DNA from: Trichoplax adhaerens
Lineage: Eukaryota; Placozoa; Uniplacotomia; Trichoplacea; Trichoplacidae
Length of the DNA: 64,000 nucleotides
Assembly: GCF_000150275.1 (NCBI RefSeq)
Contig: NW_002060948.1
Span: 2,534,180-2,598,179 of the forward strand
Reading direction: 5' to 3'
Part shown: positions 15,189 through 28,300 of the stretch, piece by piece
Numbering within the stretch: position 1 is the stretch's first letter
Layout of the letters: the number at the start of each line of letters is the position of its first letter
The notes under the pieces: model-generated
What the model saw: the letters and a program-made list of their open reading frames with translations, nothing else
What the model was told of the DNA's origin: nothing
The model's database searches: none
Position numbers and translations under genes: made by a program

Positions 15189-16176
15189 ATTGGCCGTTTT
15201 ACGAATGCTTTTCCTACGCCATACTACCTGCATTTGCATTTCGACGTCAATTACAATTGTACATTGCAAGCTATGACATTTTAACGAAGAAAAAACTGTA
15301 AATGATGTAATTCTATAAGTAGTTAGATTCATTTAACTATTGGAGATTTTTGTTAGGAAATAACGTAGCCTTCCGTTTTTCGTGCCACCTTACTTTCCTC
15401 GAGAAATTACGATCATTGTCTTTTGTAAAGGACTTTTATAATGACAAAATTTTTAATTCACAAAACATTATACATTTGATAAGTCACTTAACTTTTATTT
15501 TATTTCTTATACCTACTACTTAGAAATGATAAATATCTAAATCAAGCCATTCGACTTAGGACTCTTAGTCCGGTCAAACTGTGTTCTTTTGGTAATAATG
15601 ATTAATTACGACACAAAGTGATTTACTATCACAATTGTTAAAGATAATTCCTAACTTTCGAGACGAGTAACAATCCGAGACATCTATCAGCAGTGTTTCG
15701 TTTCTTAATATGACAATTTCTAGCAGTGATGAACTGCATTGATGCGAATAAAATATAATTTACATTAAATTTATCTACTATAAGGCTGATTACAAATAAT
15801 AATAAATGGTTATAAAACTTGATATTTAGAAGATTGTACTATATATATAAATCTTGCAAGTGTATTTAGACACAGTATTCTTATTTGATATAAAATGACA
15901 TAAAGCAAATATAATTGGTATACATTGCAAGCGATACATTTGTCTACAGGCCTGAAATACTGTAGCAACCGTTTCCGTTTTGAATGAGTTATAGTAGGAA
16001 GTGACTACCAATGCGTGTACTATAAAAATTCGTCATGTAAAGCAACATTACATTGTAAAACATTACTGATTGCATAGGTATTACTATAGTTTAGACTATT
16101 CGATAATATTATAAGCTGAGAGTACACTTAAGGAGGGAATATTTAATGAATGTATATTATAAAATTATTTCACGTA
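15189..16176. other. convergent 3' flanks
   Basis: This holds the 3' ends of the armadillo-type gene (+) and WRAP73 (-). There is a plus-strand AATAAA at 15747-15752. TTTATT motifs near 15486-15500 would serve as AATAAA signals on the minus strand, so the two 3' UTRs may overlap. No exon is seen. Confidence 0.6.
15747..15752 (+). terminator. candidate polyadenylation signal AATAAA
   Basis: A canonical hexamer about 560 bases after the stop codon of the armadillo-type gene, in the correct orientation. Other A-rich stretches nearby could also serve. Confidence 0.35.
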
Positions 16177-19100
16177 TTATAATTTATCCTTTTCGTCACT
16201 TTGTTGGTCAAAGTAGCAAATACACATATTATCTTTACCAATGAGCGTAATACAACGTCCTTGAGGGTGCCATTCCAAAGACAGGACTTGAAAAGTAGCT
16301 ATACAATAAATAATTTAGCTGTTTAGGTTGGTTGCTTAGTCTGCAATTGTTAAAAAGTTGTAAGAAATTATACATGATAAACTTCTGCTGATACCTTCAC
16401 AAGGAATATCGACAGACATACATCCAGCTGGAGTCCATACATATATTTTATTATTGCCCGTACATAACGCTAATCTGGTTTCTATTGGGTCCCACGCAAT
16501 CGCTGCAATTGTGCGACAGGGCCCGGTAAGAAATTATTTAATTTTGATATAGCACTTTCAATAAAGCATTTGAAGGAATAATAGTCTTTGAACTACCTTT
16601 CACAGCCGCAGCTTGTATTAGAACCACAGATAACGTAAGTTTCGCTACGCTGTAAAGCCAAACCACCTTGGGCATATTATCTTAAAGATGTTAATCACAT
16701 AAGTATTCCCGTACGAAATATAACATTGTCTAATTTACATAAGTAAATTTATGACTCATTTATTATTACTACTAACCATTAATGGTCGCTAAGTATCTAC
16801 TATCGGCACTGAAAACCATTACACCAACTCCTAGTTTAGGATCCGGTTTTTCAGGGTCTGGTATTACATTCGGAATATTGATTTTCTGGCTTTTATAAAT
16901 TTCATCTACAAGAAAATTTTATTTTCCGCTTAATATTAGCTAGGGTTGAGTTACAGTACTTTTAAGCTTTAAATAATTCTCGGTTACGAAAATTTAAAAT
17001 AATTTACATTTGCTTGGGATAGCAAACTTATTCGATACTGCTGGAGCAGATTGTAAGGGTTGGGATGCAAATGGTCGCTTTTCGGTTTCTTTATAAACTA
17101 CCTAAATTACACAGTAAAAAATATCTACCTCAGATAATTTTATGGTCGGCGATACATATGCTGATAAAATAATAAAAGTAATTCTAAAGTTTTAAATAAT
17201 TTTCCGTTAGTACCAAATATTTATAACTAACCACTTTCTCGGAATCAACCGATGTAGAATGTAAAAATCGAGCAACAGGTTTCCATGTTATATTGTTCAA
17301 TAATCGAACCTATAGTACATGAACATCATAAGCTTTATTTCTATTTATACGTTGATGTTTGGGCTAATATTTATAACATCTTTTAGTCTGATTGAAGATT
17401 TCCATTGACGCTTGACATAAATTTACCATTTGATCATAACTACCAATAGAAAGGAATTGACCCGACGGCGACCAAGCTACTGATTTGATTCCTAAAGCGT
17501 TATCATAAGCTGAGTACGACATCAGTGGCCTTCCATCCAAAGAATAGAGGAGTACTTTGTACTATCACACCGAATGTTTCTTGGTTAGGTAAAATAGATT
17601 GTCGAACTGTGGTAATTGTTTATCTTACATCTAACACGGAATCCCAAACGCATAGAATATGCCCATTCGAGGACCAAGCCAGTCCAGCCATATCGTTGGT
17701 ATCAATTTGAAAGTTCTAAAGACGTAATATTATGGATAAATTACGACAAAAGCTGCTAGTTACTACTGGTTATAAATTTATAACAATAAAGAGATATTTC
17801 GCATAGCAAAATTGAGATAAATTTGTGGAATGTCATCGATTTACTTTCAAAAGGTTCCAAGACTTGCAAGCTAATATGCTGATATGATCTTTACAATCAC
17901 GGCGTTCAGCTAAAGCCATGTAGCAACCGTCCGAGGTAAAATTAATAGCTAGAATAATAATATACGTATAGTTAAAATAGTTATTCGCTTAACGCCAAAA
18001 AGCAATCACGTTTATAAATACATAACTGCCACATTTTTAGAGTGGCAAATGAGCGCAAATAGCTGTTTTCAATTCATTGAAAGTACGTTTCAAGAATTAA
18101 GATTAAATTTTTCTGTTTCCATTATAGAATGGATTAATAAACAACCTAAGGCATCTTACGGTAAATTGGTGTAATAATGTAACCAAAGCATGAATTACGA
18201 TATAAGTCGCGAAACCATCACAGTATATTCATCAACATCAATACGAAATTTTAATGTAATATACTACTTCTAGAAGGTTATGATATAGAGAACTTAAACA
18301 CGGGTGATGCTGTAGTTAAACCTTATATTCTTGTTATTTTAAAAAAAATACTTCAAAAAATTTTAAGATACAGCTTATGAATAGCAATGACATCGTTAAA
18401 AGAGATTACTTAATAGTAGCAACTATATCCTACAACCTTTCGGTATACTTTTTGGAAATTTCAGGTACGACACTGACTTATTGACTAATGACCAAACCGT
18501 TATACGAAGCTATGAAAAGAAAAAATTACTTCATCAGCAATATCTAACGTTGTAAACTGTAAATTTTGATCACAGGTAGTGACATTAATATATAGCCAAT
18601 GGAGTATCGCTTTACATGTCAATAAGAGCATCCTTCAATTATCTAACCCTAAACCTACAGAGAATTCAGCAGTTGACAAGATGTGGCGAGAATCGGGACT
18701 AAATACAGCTGATTGCAAGCCAGCAGCACCTTCATCAATCTTGCAGGTCCATTCTGGTTGATTCAATGACCAGACCTTACATAGACAATCATTATGGCAA
18801 ATAAGATTAATCCCACAATGAAATACAATTATTAATTGATACCTTCGCCGATACGCTCTACCACATACGTATTTCAATCGCTATTAAGAAATGTATAATA
18901 TTATCTACACTTAATTATTAGGTATAGTACTGTACATATTGCATCCAAGCAATAGTTTGATAGTAAACATTATTCCACAGTTGATATTGCAAAATCAGAA
19001 GGCACTAGAAGGTAATTAATGTTACAGATATAGACTGAAGATCCACACGCGTTTTTATCTTAGTGATTGAGTAACTGTCTGGCGCAAATTACAGTACCTG

Positions 19101-20647
19101 TATAAGGGAACGCTTATACATTCCACATAATATCAGTTGAGAGTCAGGCGACCACTAAAATAAGTTGATATAAATTAGATTAATCAGCTGCTTATTAATT
19201 GTCCATGGAAATTGATTTATAATGAATTATAACAAGATCTTCACTGGATATTTTGTCCAATAATCACTTTATAGTGATAGCTATCTAAAAAATAGTTTCT
19301 TTTAATGTCTACGTAACTGCGCAAAGTTCCCGATTATAACATATTCGAAATCTTGGCAATAATAGAACATAACAATATAAAATTTGATAATAGCAATTAC
19401 CTGTATATGTTCAATAACATCTAAGCAGGCAAATAAGTTACTAATCTGCAACTGTTGGCAGTCGCGGATTACTAATTTGTACTGCACACCATTAGCCTAC
19501 AATTAGATGAATAAATGAGAATCGACATTAAGGGTTAGATCGGCTCTCGTAATACTTTTAAAATAAAGTAATATGGTACGTTACAGTTACTATCCTGGAT
19601 TATTGTGCGTTGCTACAGTATTTGCAATAAAAGTCGTAATACTATATTTAAATATGTACCTATTTCATAACAGTACGTATATGGTAGGCTGATTGAATTA
19701 TTTCAGGCATAATTTTAAGTAATGAGATCTTAATTAAATAAAGAGTCTAATTGAATATAGTAATATGCCCGTAATGCAGTATTACGAAGGTTTTGCAATA
19801 TTTAATGAATACTGTATGTACATTGATGCAAAACTGATCAAACTGTTTACGTTCATAGGGGACTATCCTTTTCGGTAGATACATCGTTTCGTGTCACTAC
19901 AACTACAGAAGCTATCCACAATTGCTAAGTCCTAAATTATAGTATCATTCTACCATTACACAATATATTGTGCGGTATACTATAGTATAACTGTTACGAT
20001 GACTTCTGACTAAAAGAAGATCTTGCCCATTCCATTCGAATATCTACCCTCGTGATGCACTACTGCTCGTCTCTAAATCAATTACATACACGTATTATTA
20101 TTGATTCAACCACTGAAAGAGGAACATTAAGCTATCAAGCATAAAAGTGTATATCATTAACAAGTGTAAGTCCGACTGGGCTTATTCTGTCTAAACACTA
20201 CACGGATAACGAGGTAAGCCTTTAAAATACGTGAAACACGCACGTATTAAGAATGTACTACTTAAACTTAGCGAAAGCAACATCAATTAATCAATCCTTA
20301 ATGATGCAGTTGAAGTAGCCTATTCGCGATCAAATCTGTTTTAATGAGTAAATTGATAGTGATATGTAATATAGAAGCAGCATGCATTCAGGATGAGGAA
20401 TTTACCATTCGACAACAGGATCTGTAAGTACAGTGCAGTAAACAACAAATTACATTGGGCATTGTTGATGTTTTCCGCTCTATTTCTTCTTCAATTTTGG
20501 ACCTCAATTCTGTTCGATATATCATCGAAACAAGTTTAAAATCAATTTCTATTCGGTATTTAAGGTATAGCAACTTACCACAAATTGTCCATTGGGAGAA
20601 AATTTGCAGAGTCCTCTATTCTGTTTAAATAATTCGGAGAAATTCAT
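16177..20647 (-). CDS. WRAP73: WD repeat-containing protein WRAP73 (WDR8 family)
   Basis: Fourteen exons give 450 residues (human about 460): 20647-20579, 19496-19401, 19154-19098, 18775-18659, 18509-18437, 17948-17845, 17715-17629, 17561-17427, 17309-17232, 17101-17008, 16905-16777, 16680-16597, 16502-16395, 16298-16177. The start [10 protein letters not shown] matches the family start. Family blocks follow in order: [109 protein letters not shown]73 is a beta-propeller protein that in other animals and in fungi acts with SSX2IP/MSD1 at centrosomes or spindle poles; that role is known from the family. All introns are short and GT-AG, the smallest being 67 bases (17562-17628). Nothing essential appears missing. 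Confidence 0.97.
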
Positions 20648-20845
20648 GCCGACTAATACTGTCTGCTTGGATTTTTCACCTCCTGCAGCCTATCAATTCA
20701 AGGTGGCGGTGACTGAGATCAATATTTCAATATACACTGGTACAGTAGATAGTCCAGTATTATACACTACCCTCGCTTATTGTACCAGGCTTGGCAGAGC
20801 TTATACATTGCAATATGGCGGCAATTTTAATTTTAAATTCCGCTA

Positions 20846-20950
20846 TTACAGTGTACAGTACATAGTATTGTAATCCATGTACTGTACTGTATTGTACTGT
20901 ATACAGTACGGTACACTGTAGAGGTAAGAAGGCTACTGTACTGTACTATA
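20846..20950. repeat. TACAG/CTGTA palindromic cluster
   Basis: Dense overlapping TGTACAGTACA and TACTGTACTGTA words, including a GTACTGTATACAGTAC inverted pair, about 200-300 bases upstream of the WRAP73 ATG. The words can fold into hairpins. Confidence 0.75.
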
Positions 20951-21270
20951 TTAAGTCCGTCCTTTCCAGGCTTCCGGGCATAATTATTTATTATATTTAT
21001 TTATTATTTAAATGACATAACTCTGTTTGAGATATCGACGTAAGACGCAAATGGTCAAGATTGTGTAATTTGAACATATAGCTTATCACTACTGCTAAGA
21101 TGAAATTAAATTAATAATATTATAGACCACTAAAACCATAACCAATATTATACGCGTAAAAATAAATAAAGATTCTGATGGTCTACCATATACTGTACAG
21201 TACAGTGTAATTAATATATTAACAAGACGATTATTATTATTTATAGAATATAATACTGTGGTCTATGTTC

Positions 21271-21290
21271 ATATATATATATATATATAT
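21271..21290. repeat. AT dinucleotide microsatellite
   Basis: Ten perfect AT units in the WRAP73-XRN1 intergenic region. Confidence 0.9.
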
Positions 21291-22382
21291 TGATATTTGT
21301 AGAAAGTACGTATTACATTATAATATCTGATAGAATAATGTACGACGCATAAATATATATATAATATAGTGGGCGATGAAAGCCATACTGAATCAATGAT
21401 AGTTCTATTAGTAAGAGTGCACAGTACCGTTATCGTTATTTATATATTTATTTTGGAGATAAATTATCGCAAGATCTCTGGTACTGGCCACTAGTAGCGT
21501 GCACATACATTTAGATGTGATAATACGTTCACGTACTATCAATTCATGACACTCAACTTTCCGAAATTGTTTAAAACGCTGTTGTGCAATGATGAATATA
21601 CTGCTACAGTAGTACTTATCGTGGGTATACTGGCCCGTTACACAACACTAGAATACTATAAGCGTATAATAGATTTAATCTAAGAAATATTAAATTTGCA
21701 ATTAAGTTGTACAGTATAACTACTGTCACGGAAAACCACAAAATGATTCGTACAGATAAAAAATTTTATTCTAGTATCATGCCAATATCAATTCGATAGT
21801 TAATAATAAGTTCTACACGTTAGATGCCATGAATTGCTATGACGGTATTGATCATGATCTTACTTACAAATGCCCTACGTATTCTGACGCTAGCAATTAA
21901 TTATTTATAATACAGCATATCAACGTCGCGTATAAAGTATTACGGGTTTACAGTAAGTTAAGTTTGACTTGTCAACAAATACCAGAGTATATAAAAATAA
22001 GATGCCACTATCGACTAAGCACTTTAGACAGTAAATTTTCAAAATCATCAACTTGACCTTCAATTAATTACAATCTGGGATTCAAGATTTTTTAGAATGC
22101 ATATGCTAAGATAACGATAGCTCAACGTATTTACATCACTGATACACAAGCTACAAATCAATTTTGTAAGGCATTTTAAAAACGGTCTTCAAATACGTAT
22201 AAAAAATTATTCTTACACAATATGGAACAAAGTATCACCTTACATTAATTTCATTCTTATATGTCACCACCACTATTCAATATATTTGCAAAATCCTCAT
22301 TTATCAATCAGTACTATAAATTTGGCCGTGAATTTCTAGCCGCACTAAGTATCTGCAGCATCATTTTTCGTATGAAATATTA

Positions 22383-25300
22383 TCATTCGTGCTTCGTTTG
22401 ATGGTCTCGATTTCTATTGTGTTTGTTTGCCATGGATCGAGTATTCTTCATAACCTATAATAACACGTAGGTAACAAAAAATATTGATAAAAATCATTAG
22501 AAATAATATATGTAAACATTTCATAAAAAGATAATATACATCTTAACGTTTTACACGTTCTTACTTGCAGCGGAACAAACGACTGATGTGGTCTGGGATT
22601 ATTCTGTGGAACGGTTTCGACAGGCATTCTGAGGTGATGATAATAACTGGGATCAACTCTAGGGAAACCATATCCATACATTGGATACATAGGTATGTTA
22701 ACGTTTGGCGGCATAGGCATATAATGCATAGGCGGACGAAAAATATTGTTTATCGGTGTTCTAGGATGGGGTTGTCTGACCGTGGGAGGTGCCGTTGTCA
22801 TTTGGGGTACTGGGAAGTTAGCCCTGTTACTAGCCTGAGAAACTTTTACTGAAGAAATATTGCGCACTCCGATTGACTTCAATTGCTCCGTTAAAGTAGA
22901 AACAGCACTAGGCTGCACCAGGTTAGGCTTATTAGGTTCATCAGTTGCATTATCAGATGATTCAGAAGGCTTAAAGGCACCAGTTTCATTGATTTCAGCA
23001 TCAATTTCAGTCGTTAATTTCGTGTCAGATTGTTCGTGCTGTCTGCGCAATCGCAATTGATTTTCCTAAAATAGGTGCATAAAAAACAAGTTTATAAAAA
23101 GAGGACGCCATGTTTAGTTTGATTTATTATAACTGTCGTCGTATTACTAAATATTGTAGAGCTTGAAGCGAAGCGGTGCTATAAGCTTCTTTTAATTCAA
23201 GGCTAGGAGATGGGCTGCTAAATTGGATTCCGTCGTCCAGCTCTATAACTCCAATCATACCCTAAGGAAAACAATTTTGTTTAATTTTTTTAATATATAA
23301 TATAGTATATCGTTAAATCAACAATATTTTCAGATGATAGACCACACATACATCCTTCGTTTTGTAGCACCTAAATATAGGAGGGGAACGACCATTTTGT
23401 AGGCAGAAATTTCGAACTGCGTCGATCGGATTTCCATGTTGCCTTAGGTAGAAAAAAATTTATATTTTCGTGTAATAAATGCAGACTTTAATGGGTACTT
23501 AGCTATTACAATATAAGATGAGTTTCGCACTTACAGTGATTTCACAATTTCTGAAATTTTTTTCGTATTAGTATTGCCTGAGTTGAAGCGCAAGCGCAAA
23601 AACGTTATCTATAATGTTATTTTGGTTAAGAAAAAAGGTTAAATACTATGATTAAGACCTTTTTCCTGATGTTTGGTTGCCCGTTTTAAAGGCAAGGGCT
23701 GCTCCTTGGTAACTGTAGCCGGAGTATCATTATGATCATCTGTCCCAATTTTTAGTAAACCTTTTATCAGCTGGGTACCACGTGCCTATAAATGTTATGT
23801 AATTTTCAGTGTTTGATAATGGCAATCAGTAATCAAATCTGTACTTACAGTTGTGTTTGCTTTATCTTTGTTTTGCATTGATTTTGCATTCATATGAGAA
23901 TGTTTGCTATCTTTCATTTCGCCGATAGTTTCTGACCGTGATGCAGTCGTGCTGGGCATAGATAATTCACTGTTGGATAATTTTTCTGCATTGGAACCTT
24001 TCAACAAACATATTAGAAGCATTATGATACTACTTATACTACCATTTAATCGTAAGCTGAACTCCAGTAAATCTGCCTAAAGGTTATGACGACGCAAATT
24101 TTAGAAACTGTTAGTAATGTTCCTGCTGTTTCTACCTTTGCTTCGATGATTTTCTGCCTTCATGTTTTGCCACGCCTGACGTCGCGATTGTACGCCATCA
24201 CCTAATCAAAGTAATCGCGTATCTATAGTTGTGCTACTCATCTACGGCCAATAAATTTTCGAGTAAACTGTGACTTACTGTAGATAAATTAAGAGAAATT
24301 ATAACTACCTATATCTTTACTTTCATCCGGCTTCTTAGCGGCATTCATAGATTTGTTTTCGACAGGATCATTGCGTCCGACACGTTTCGTAGTTGTTTTA
24401 TGAGACGTTCGGTTTTCTTTCAAATTTGGTGACTTTTTAAATTGAGAATTAGGTCCATTGTACTTTCCCTTGCGCATACCGTATGTTAAATTTAGTAAAT
24501 TGTATGTGGCCATTCTGTACCCCCTTCTATCCGAACATCTAAATCAATGGATTTCATGAGTTAATTGCTGCGTGCCAAAGCGATTTTAAAATTTATTATA
24601 CTAATACGGCAACGACATTCTCCAAATTATGTAGATCAAGATGAATAATGTAAATAGACAAAATACCTTAACGACATCCCGCCAGGAAATGATATGTCAA
24701 ATAAAACATCACATACAATTGAGCTACTCTCTATATTTTCCTCGTTATAAACTCCTATCACTGTGCCTTTGCATCCACAAGGAACGGCAATTCCTTGCTT
24801 AATATTAACAACTCGATCGTACAGTTGAAAGTCGGCATCAGAATTTGGGGAAACTTTTCCTATTCCAGCGTATGGCTATTGAAAACAATTTACAACAGTG
24901 TATTAGATTTAATATCAATCATAATAGTGTAAGAAAGACTAAAAATACCTTAAAGATTATATTTGGTTTCACATAAACTTGTATAATTTGTGCTTTATGG
25001 TTCTCTTGCTATTTAAAAGGTTATAAATTCTATATTAATGTTTAGTTGAAAAATCATCCCTTTGCATGTTATAGCATATACGATAGTAATTGCGATAACA
25101 GGATAGACGCCACTCTTACCGTAAATTTTTCTACACAATTTTCTATTTCTGTCACCACTTCTGCTTCTAAAACATAACTTCCACAGTTTACCTGTCTACT
25201 TAACAGATTTGGTAATGATTGTAACCATTGTCGTAATTCTTCCAACATTTCTTGACTGAAAAAAAAATGAACAAATTACGTTACATTACTGAGATATAGA

Positions 25301-28300
25301 CTAATTTACCGCCTAGAAATCACTTACCTAATATTATTCCGCTTAAGATGTTCCTGATATAACTTCTTATTGGGTTCATGATGAGCTATAACGGAAACTA
25401 TCTTTGGGAATCTGTGAAGCATGACAGAACCGAATTAAATTACAGTTCAATACACAGTACACTCGTCTGAGGTAATTACATACAGAGAGAAAACTAATAA
25501 CCTATTTATATAAGTACGAAGCAGATCTATTGCTTTATCTGAATACACCCAAAATTGATTGTTCACTTTGTGAGTATAGCCAACGACCTAATTGGCATCA
25601 AGGAAATACATGATCAATTCGAGTCGTTATTACATTATAATCAATATAAGTAAGCTTTAAAGAACAAACCTCCTTATTTTTTTTCGATTGCTTTAAATTT
25701 AAGCCAATATTCATCTTTGTTTCGCTATCGTAAAACACGATATTAGCAGTAATTAAAATGCACATATAATATAATATAATAAAACTGGCTTATCTAAAGC
25801 CTTACAATGAATTAGAAGATTTTCCCCTCGAGAATATAAGATAGGTTCCCGTTAAAAAAGCTATTACAACCGGAGGTACATTTAGCGTATATGCAGCATC
25901 GTGAGATGTCCAATACGGCGGTGATAAATCCTAAATTTAATGCCAATAAATACGATCAGTACAAATCATTGTGACATGTTGATTAAGAAGATAAGATTAC
26001 ATCTTGGCGAGCTCGAATTGACGAAAAATCTGGCTCTTTCACGACCATAACGCGTAATCTTATGCGATTTGTCACTTCATCTACGTAAATAACCTGATCA
26101 AATTTAAATAATTAATATATATTACATTCTTTAATAGGCAACCCAACATATAAAGATACCTACCTTTCCAGAAGCACCATAATTAATTCTAAAGTTAGGT
26201 TTTTGTTCGACAGATTTTAATAGAAAGCATGTACAGTTGATAGAAAAGAATTCCGATAAAGTTCGTGCTTTATTAGAGTATTCCTGATCGTACACATGAA
26301 TATCCTAAAATTTACAAAGATTAGCATGATCAATTTGTAGTTGCAACTATTATATCATTTAAATTTCGTTACGTGCCTTAACAATTATCTGATAAGCAAA
26401 AAGTTGCGGCTTATCCGACCACTGATTCTCTAGAGAAATATTTTTACCTCCATTTATCAGAGTACAGCTATAACATATGGAAAAATAATCAGAACGGTAG
26501 TTCGATATATTCGAAAATTTTGGAACTTTTGAGATGGTATTAAATAAAACGTTTTAATCTGACTCACGTTTGGCCAACCAGTAACAAAGCTTTAACCAGA
26601 ATTTCAGTTGTTCCAATGTCGATACCCTGTCTTTCCATATAACTAAAGAGAGTAAGCAGAAAATGTTTACGATGATATAAAGTTTAAAATTAGATAAAAT
26701 TGATAACAAAGATCGTACGAAGATTTAATGTTATCAATGTCTCTATTGCGTTGTTCTCTTTCCGATGTCTTCAACGGTGAAATGTCGAGATTATTGTTAT
26801 ATTTAGTCCAATCTTTTCCTCTAGAGTACCTGCAGTAGTAATTTCAACAATAGTCAAGCTATCAGTAAATCAGTTGTATACAGTATGCTTAAGTAAGCGC
26901 ATATACTTAGTATCTTCGCCAATGACTTCGGTGACAAAAGCTTGGACCAGATGTGGCCATCCTACGAAACATATCTTACCAATAAGATCCTTAGCGATAT
27001 TATTCACATCCATCTACAATATGGACATTAGTAGTTTAAACTTTAAAAAATACGGAAAGCCTATCGTATTACTGATCAAGGGTCAAAAATATACCTTACG
27101 TACTTTATTACATTTGTTCTGAACTTTCAAAATTAAATTCTCATTTTTGCTCGGCCCTTGAAATACTTTAACATTTGCTTTTACCAATTCAGTTGTAAAA
27201 TCTAAATGTTGTAAAGTTGGAAATCCTGGATAGTAAACGCCAAGCTTAACCTTTGGATGTAATCCATGCATGATGGCTTCTGGTTTCAATCGAAATTTTA
27301 TTTCATCAATTTCTTCCAAGCTTAAAAATTTCAACAGAACACTATTATCGTCATGCCTTTCCAAAATAATACTAATAACGTCAAAATTGACATGCAATCC
27401 CAGTAGTACCTCGAACGACAATGAAAAATATCAGGAAACGCAGGATGAGGTGATTTGTATCCGTAATCAAGGCCATATTTATAACGAAAAAGAAGATGAG
27501 GACCATGCTTATTACGCTTCCGCTCTTTATCAGTTAGATGATGTTCAACCGTTTTCATGGCTTGTAATAGAAGCGACTTATCGATAAGATGAAAAGAATA
27601 TTAGATATTTACCCACAAATATAATAGATTACTTTCCGATACTATAAATCAGTAAAGATTACTTCATCAATAAACGGAATTTTAACCACTGCTTCCCAGG
27701 AGTTTTGTTTTTCGTTGAGATCGGTATTAAAATTTACCGGATAAAAGTTTATTATAGGAGAATTCGGACTTGTCATCAATGACTGGTAATGAAGTTTACG
27801 TAAAAATAACTTCAATACAATTGTAATAACCTTGAATTGATTAATGGGATCAGAATGCATAAAAATACCTGATATGGTATGGGTAATAATTTTTTACTAG
27901 CTTCAGGCAATACTGCCATCAGCTGCTGAAATGGTAGGAAGGGTTCCGACATTTCCAATTCTATGTCCATACTCTTGAAGTTAGTGATATCAGAGATGTA
28001 TGGAGCGTAATGATGAGGATAAAACCTACATTATTAGGGGTAAATTAAACGAATAAATATAAAATACAACTTGTGGACTAGTTTAAATTCCATTCGAATT
28101 ACCAGCTCCATGACTGGACACCGCAGTAGTAGTATTGCAAAATCCAGTGAATAGTTTTAATGTAATCATTTGCAATTCTTTGAATCTTTTCCTCCGTTAC
28201 AGGATTCATTTCTAGTTTCTCTTCATAATAATTATTTCGGAAAATTTTAAATTCCTCCTCTAAAGTATCAGTGTCAACGTCATCTGCTGTAATCATTTCA

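Larger units (their letters stand above)
20648..22382. other. intergenic region between WRAP73 start and XRN1 end
   Basis: It contains the WRAP73 5' flank, with a cluster of TACAG/CTGTA palindromes at 20846-20950, an AT dinucleotide run at 21271-21290, and the 3' flank of XRN1. No exon is recognised. Confidence 0.6.

Noticed and set aside
16503-16596. First guess that WRAP73 exon 13 extended to 16514 ([11 protein letters not shown])
   Set aside because: An in-frame stop lies upstream; the TTGCAG acceptor at 16503 gives the correct phase and matches the family.
26882-26906. Longer version of XRN1 exon 17 using a GTATAC donor
   Set aside because: It leaves phase 0, and every acceptor for the next exon then gives an early stop; the GTATAT donor after GATACTAA fits.
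27095-27576. Apparent frameshift in XRN1 between the DIFHCRS and [11 protein letters not shown] segments
   Set aside because: A 68-base GT-AG intron (27409-27342) restores the frame exactly and aligns with the family; its length is similar to the shortest intron elsewhere in the window.
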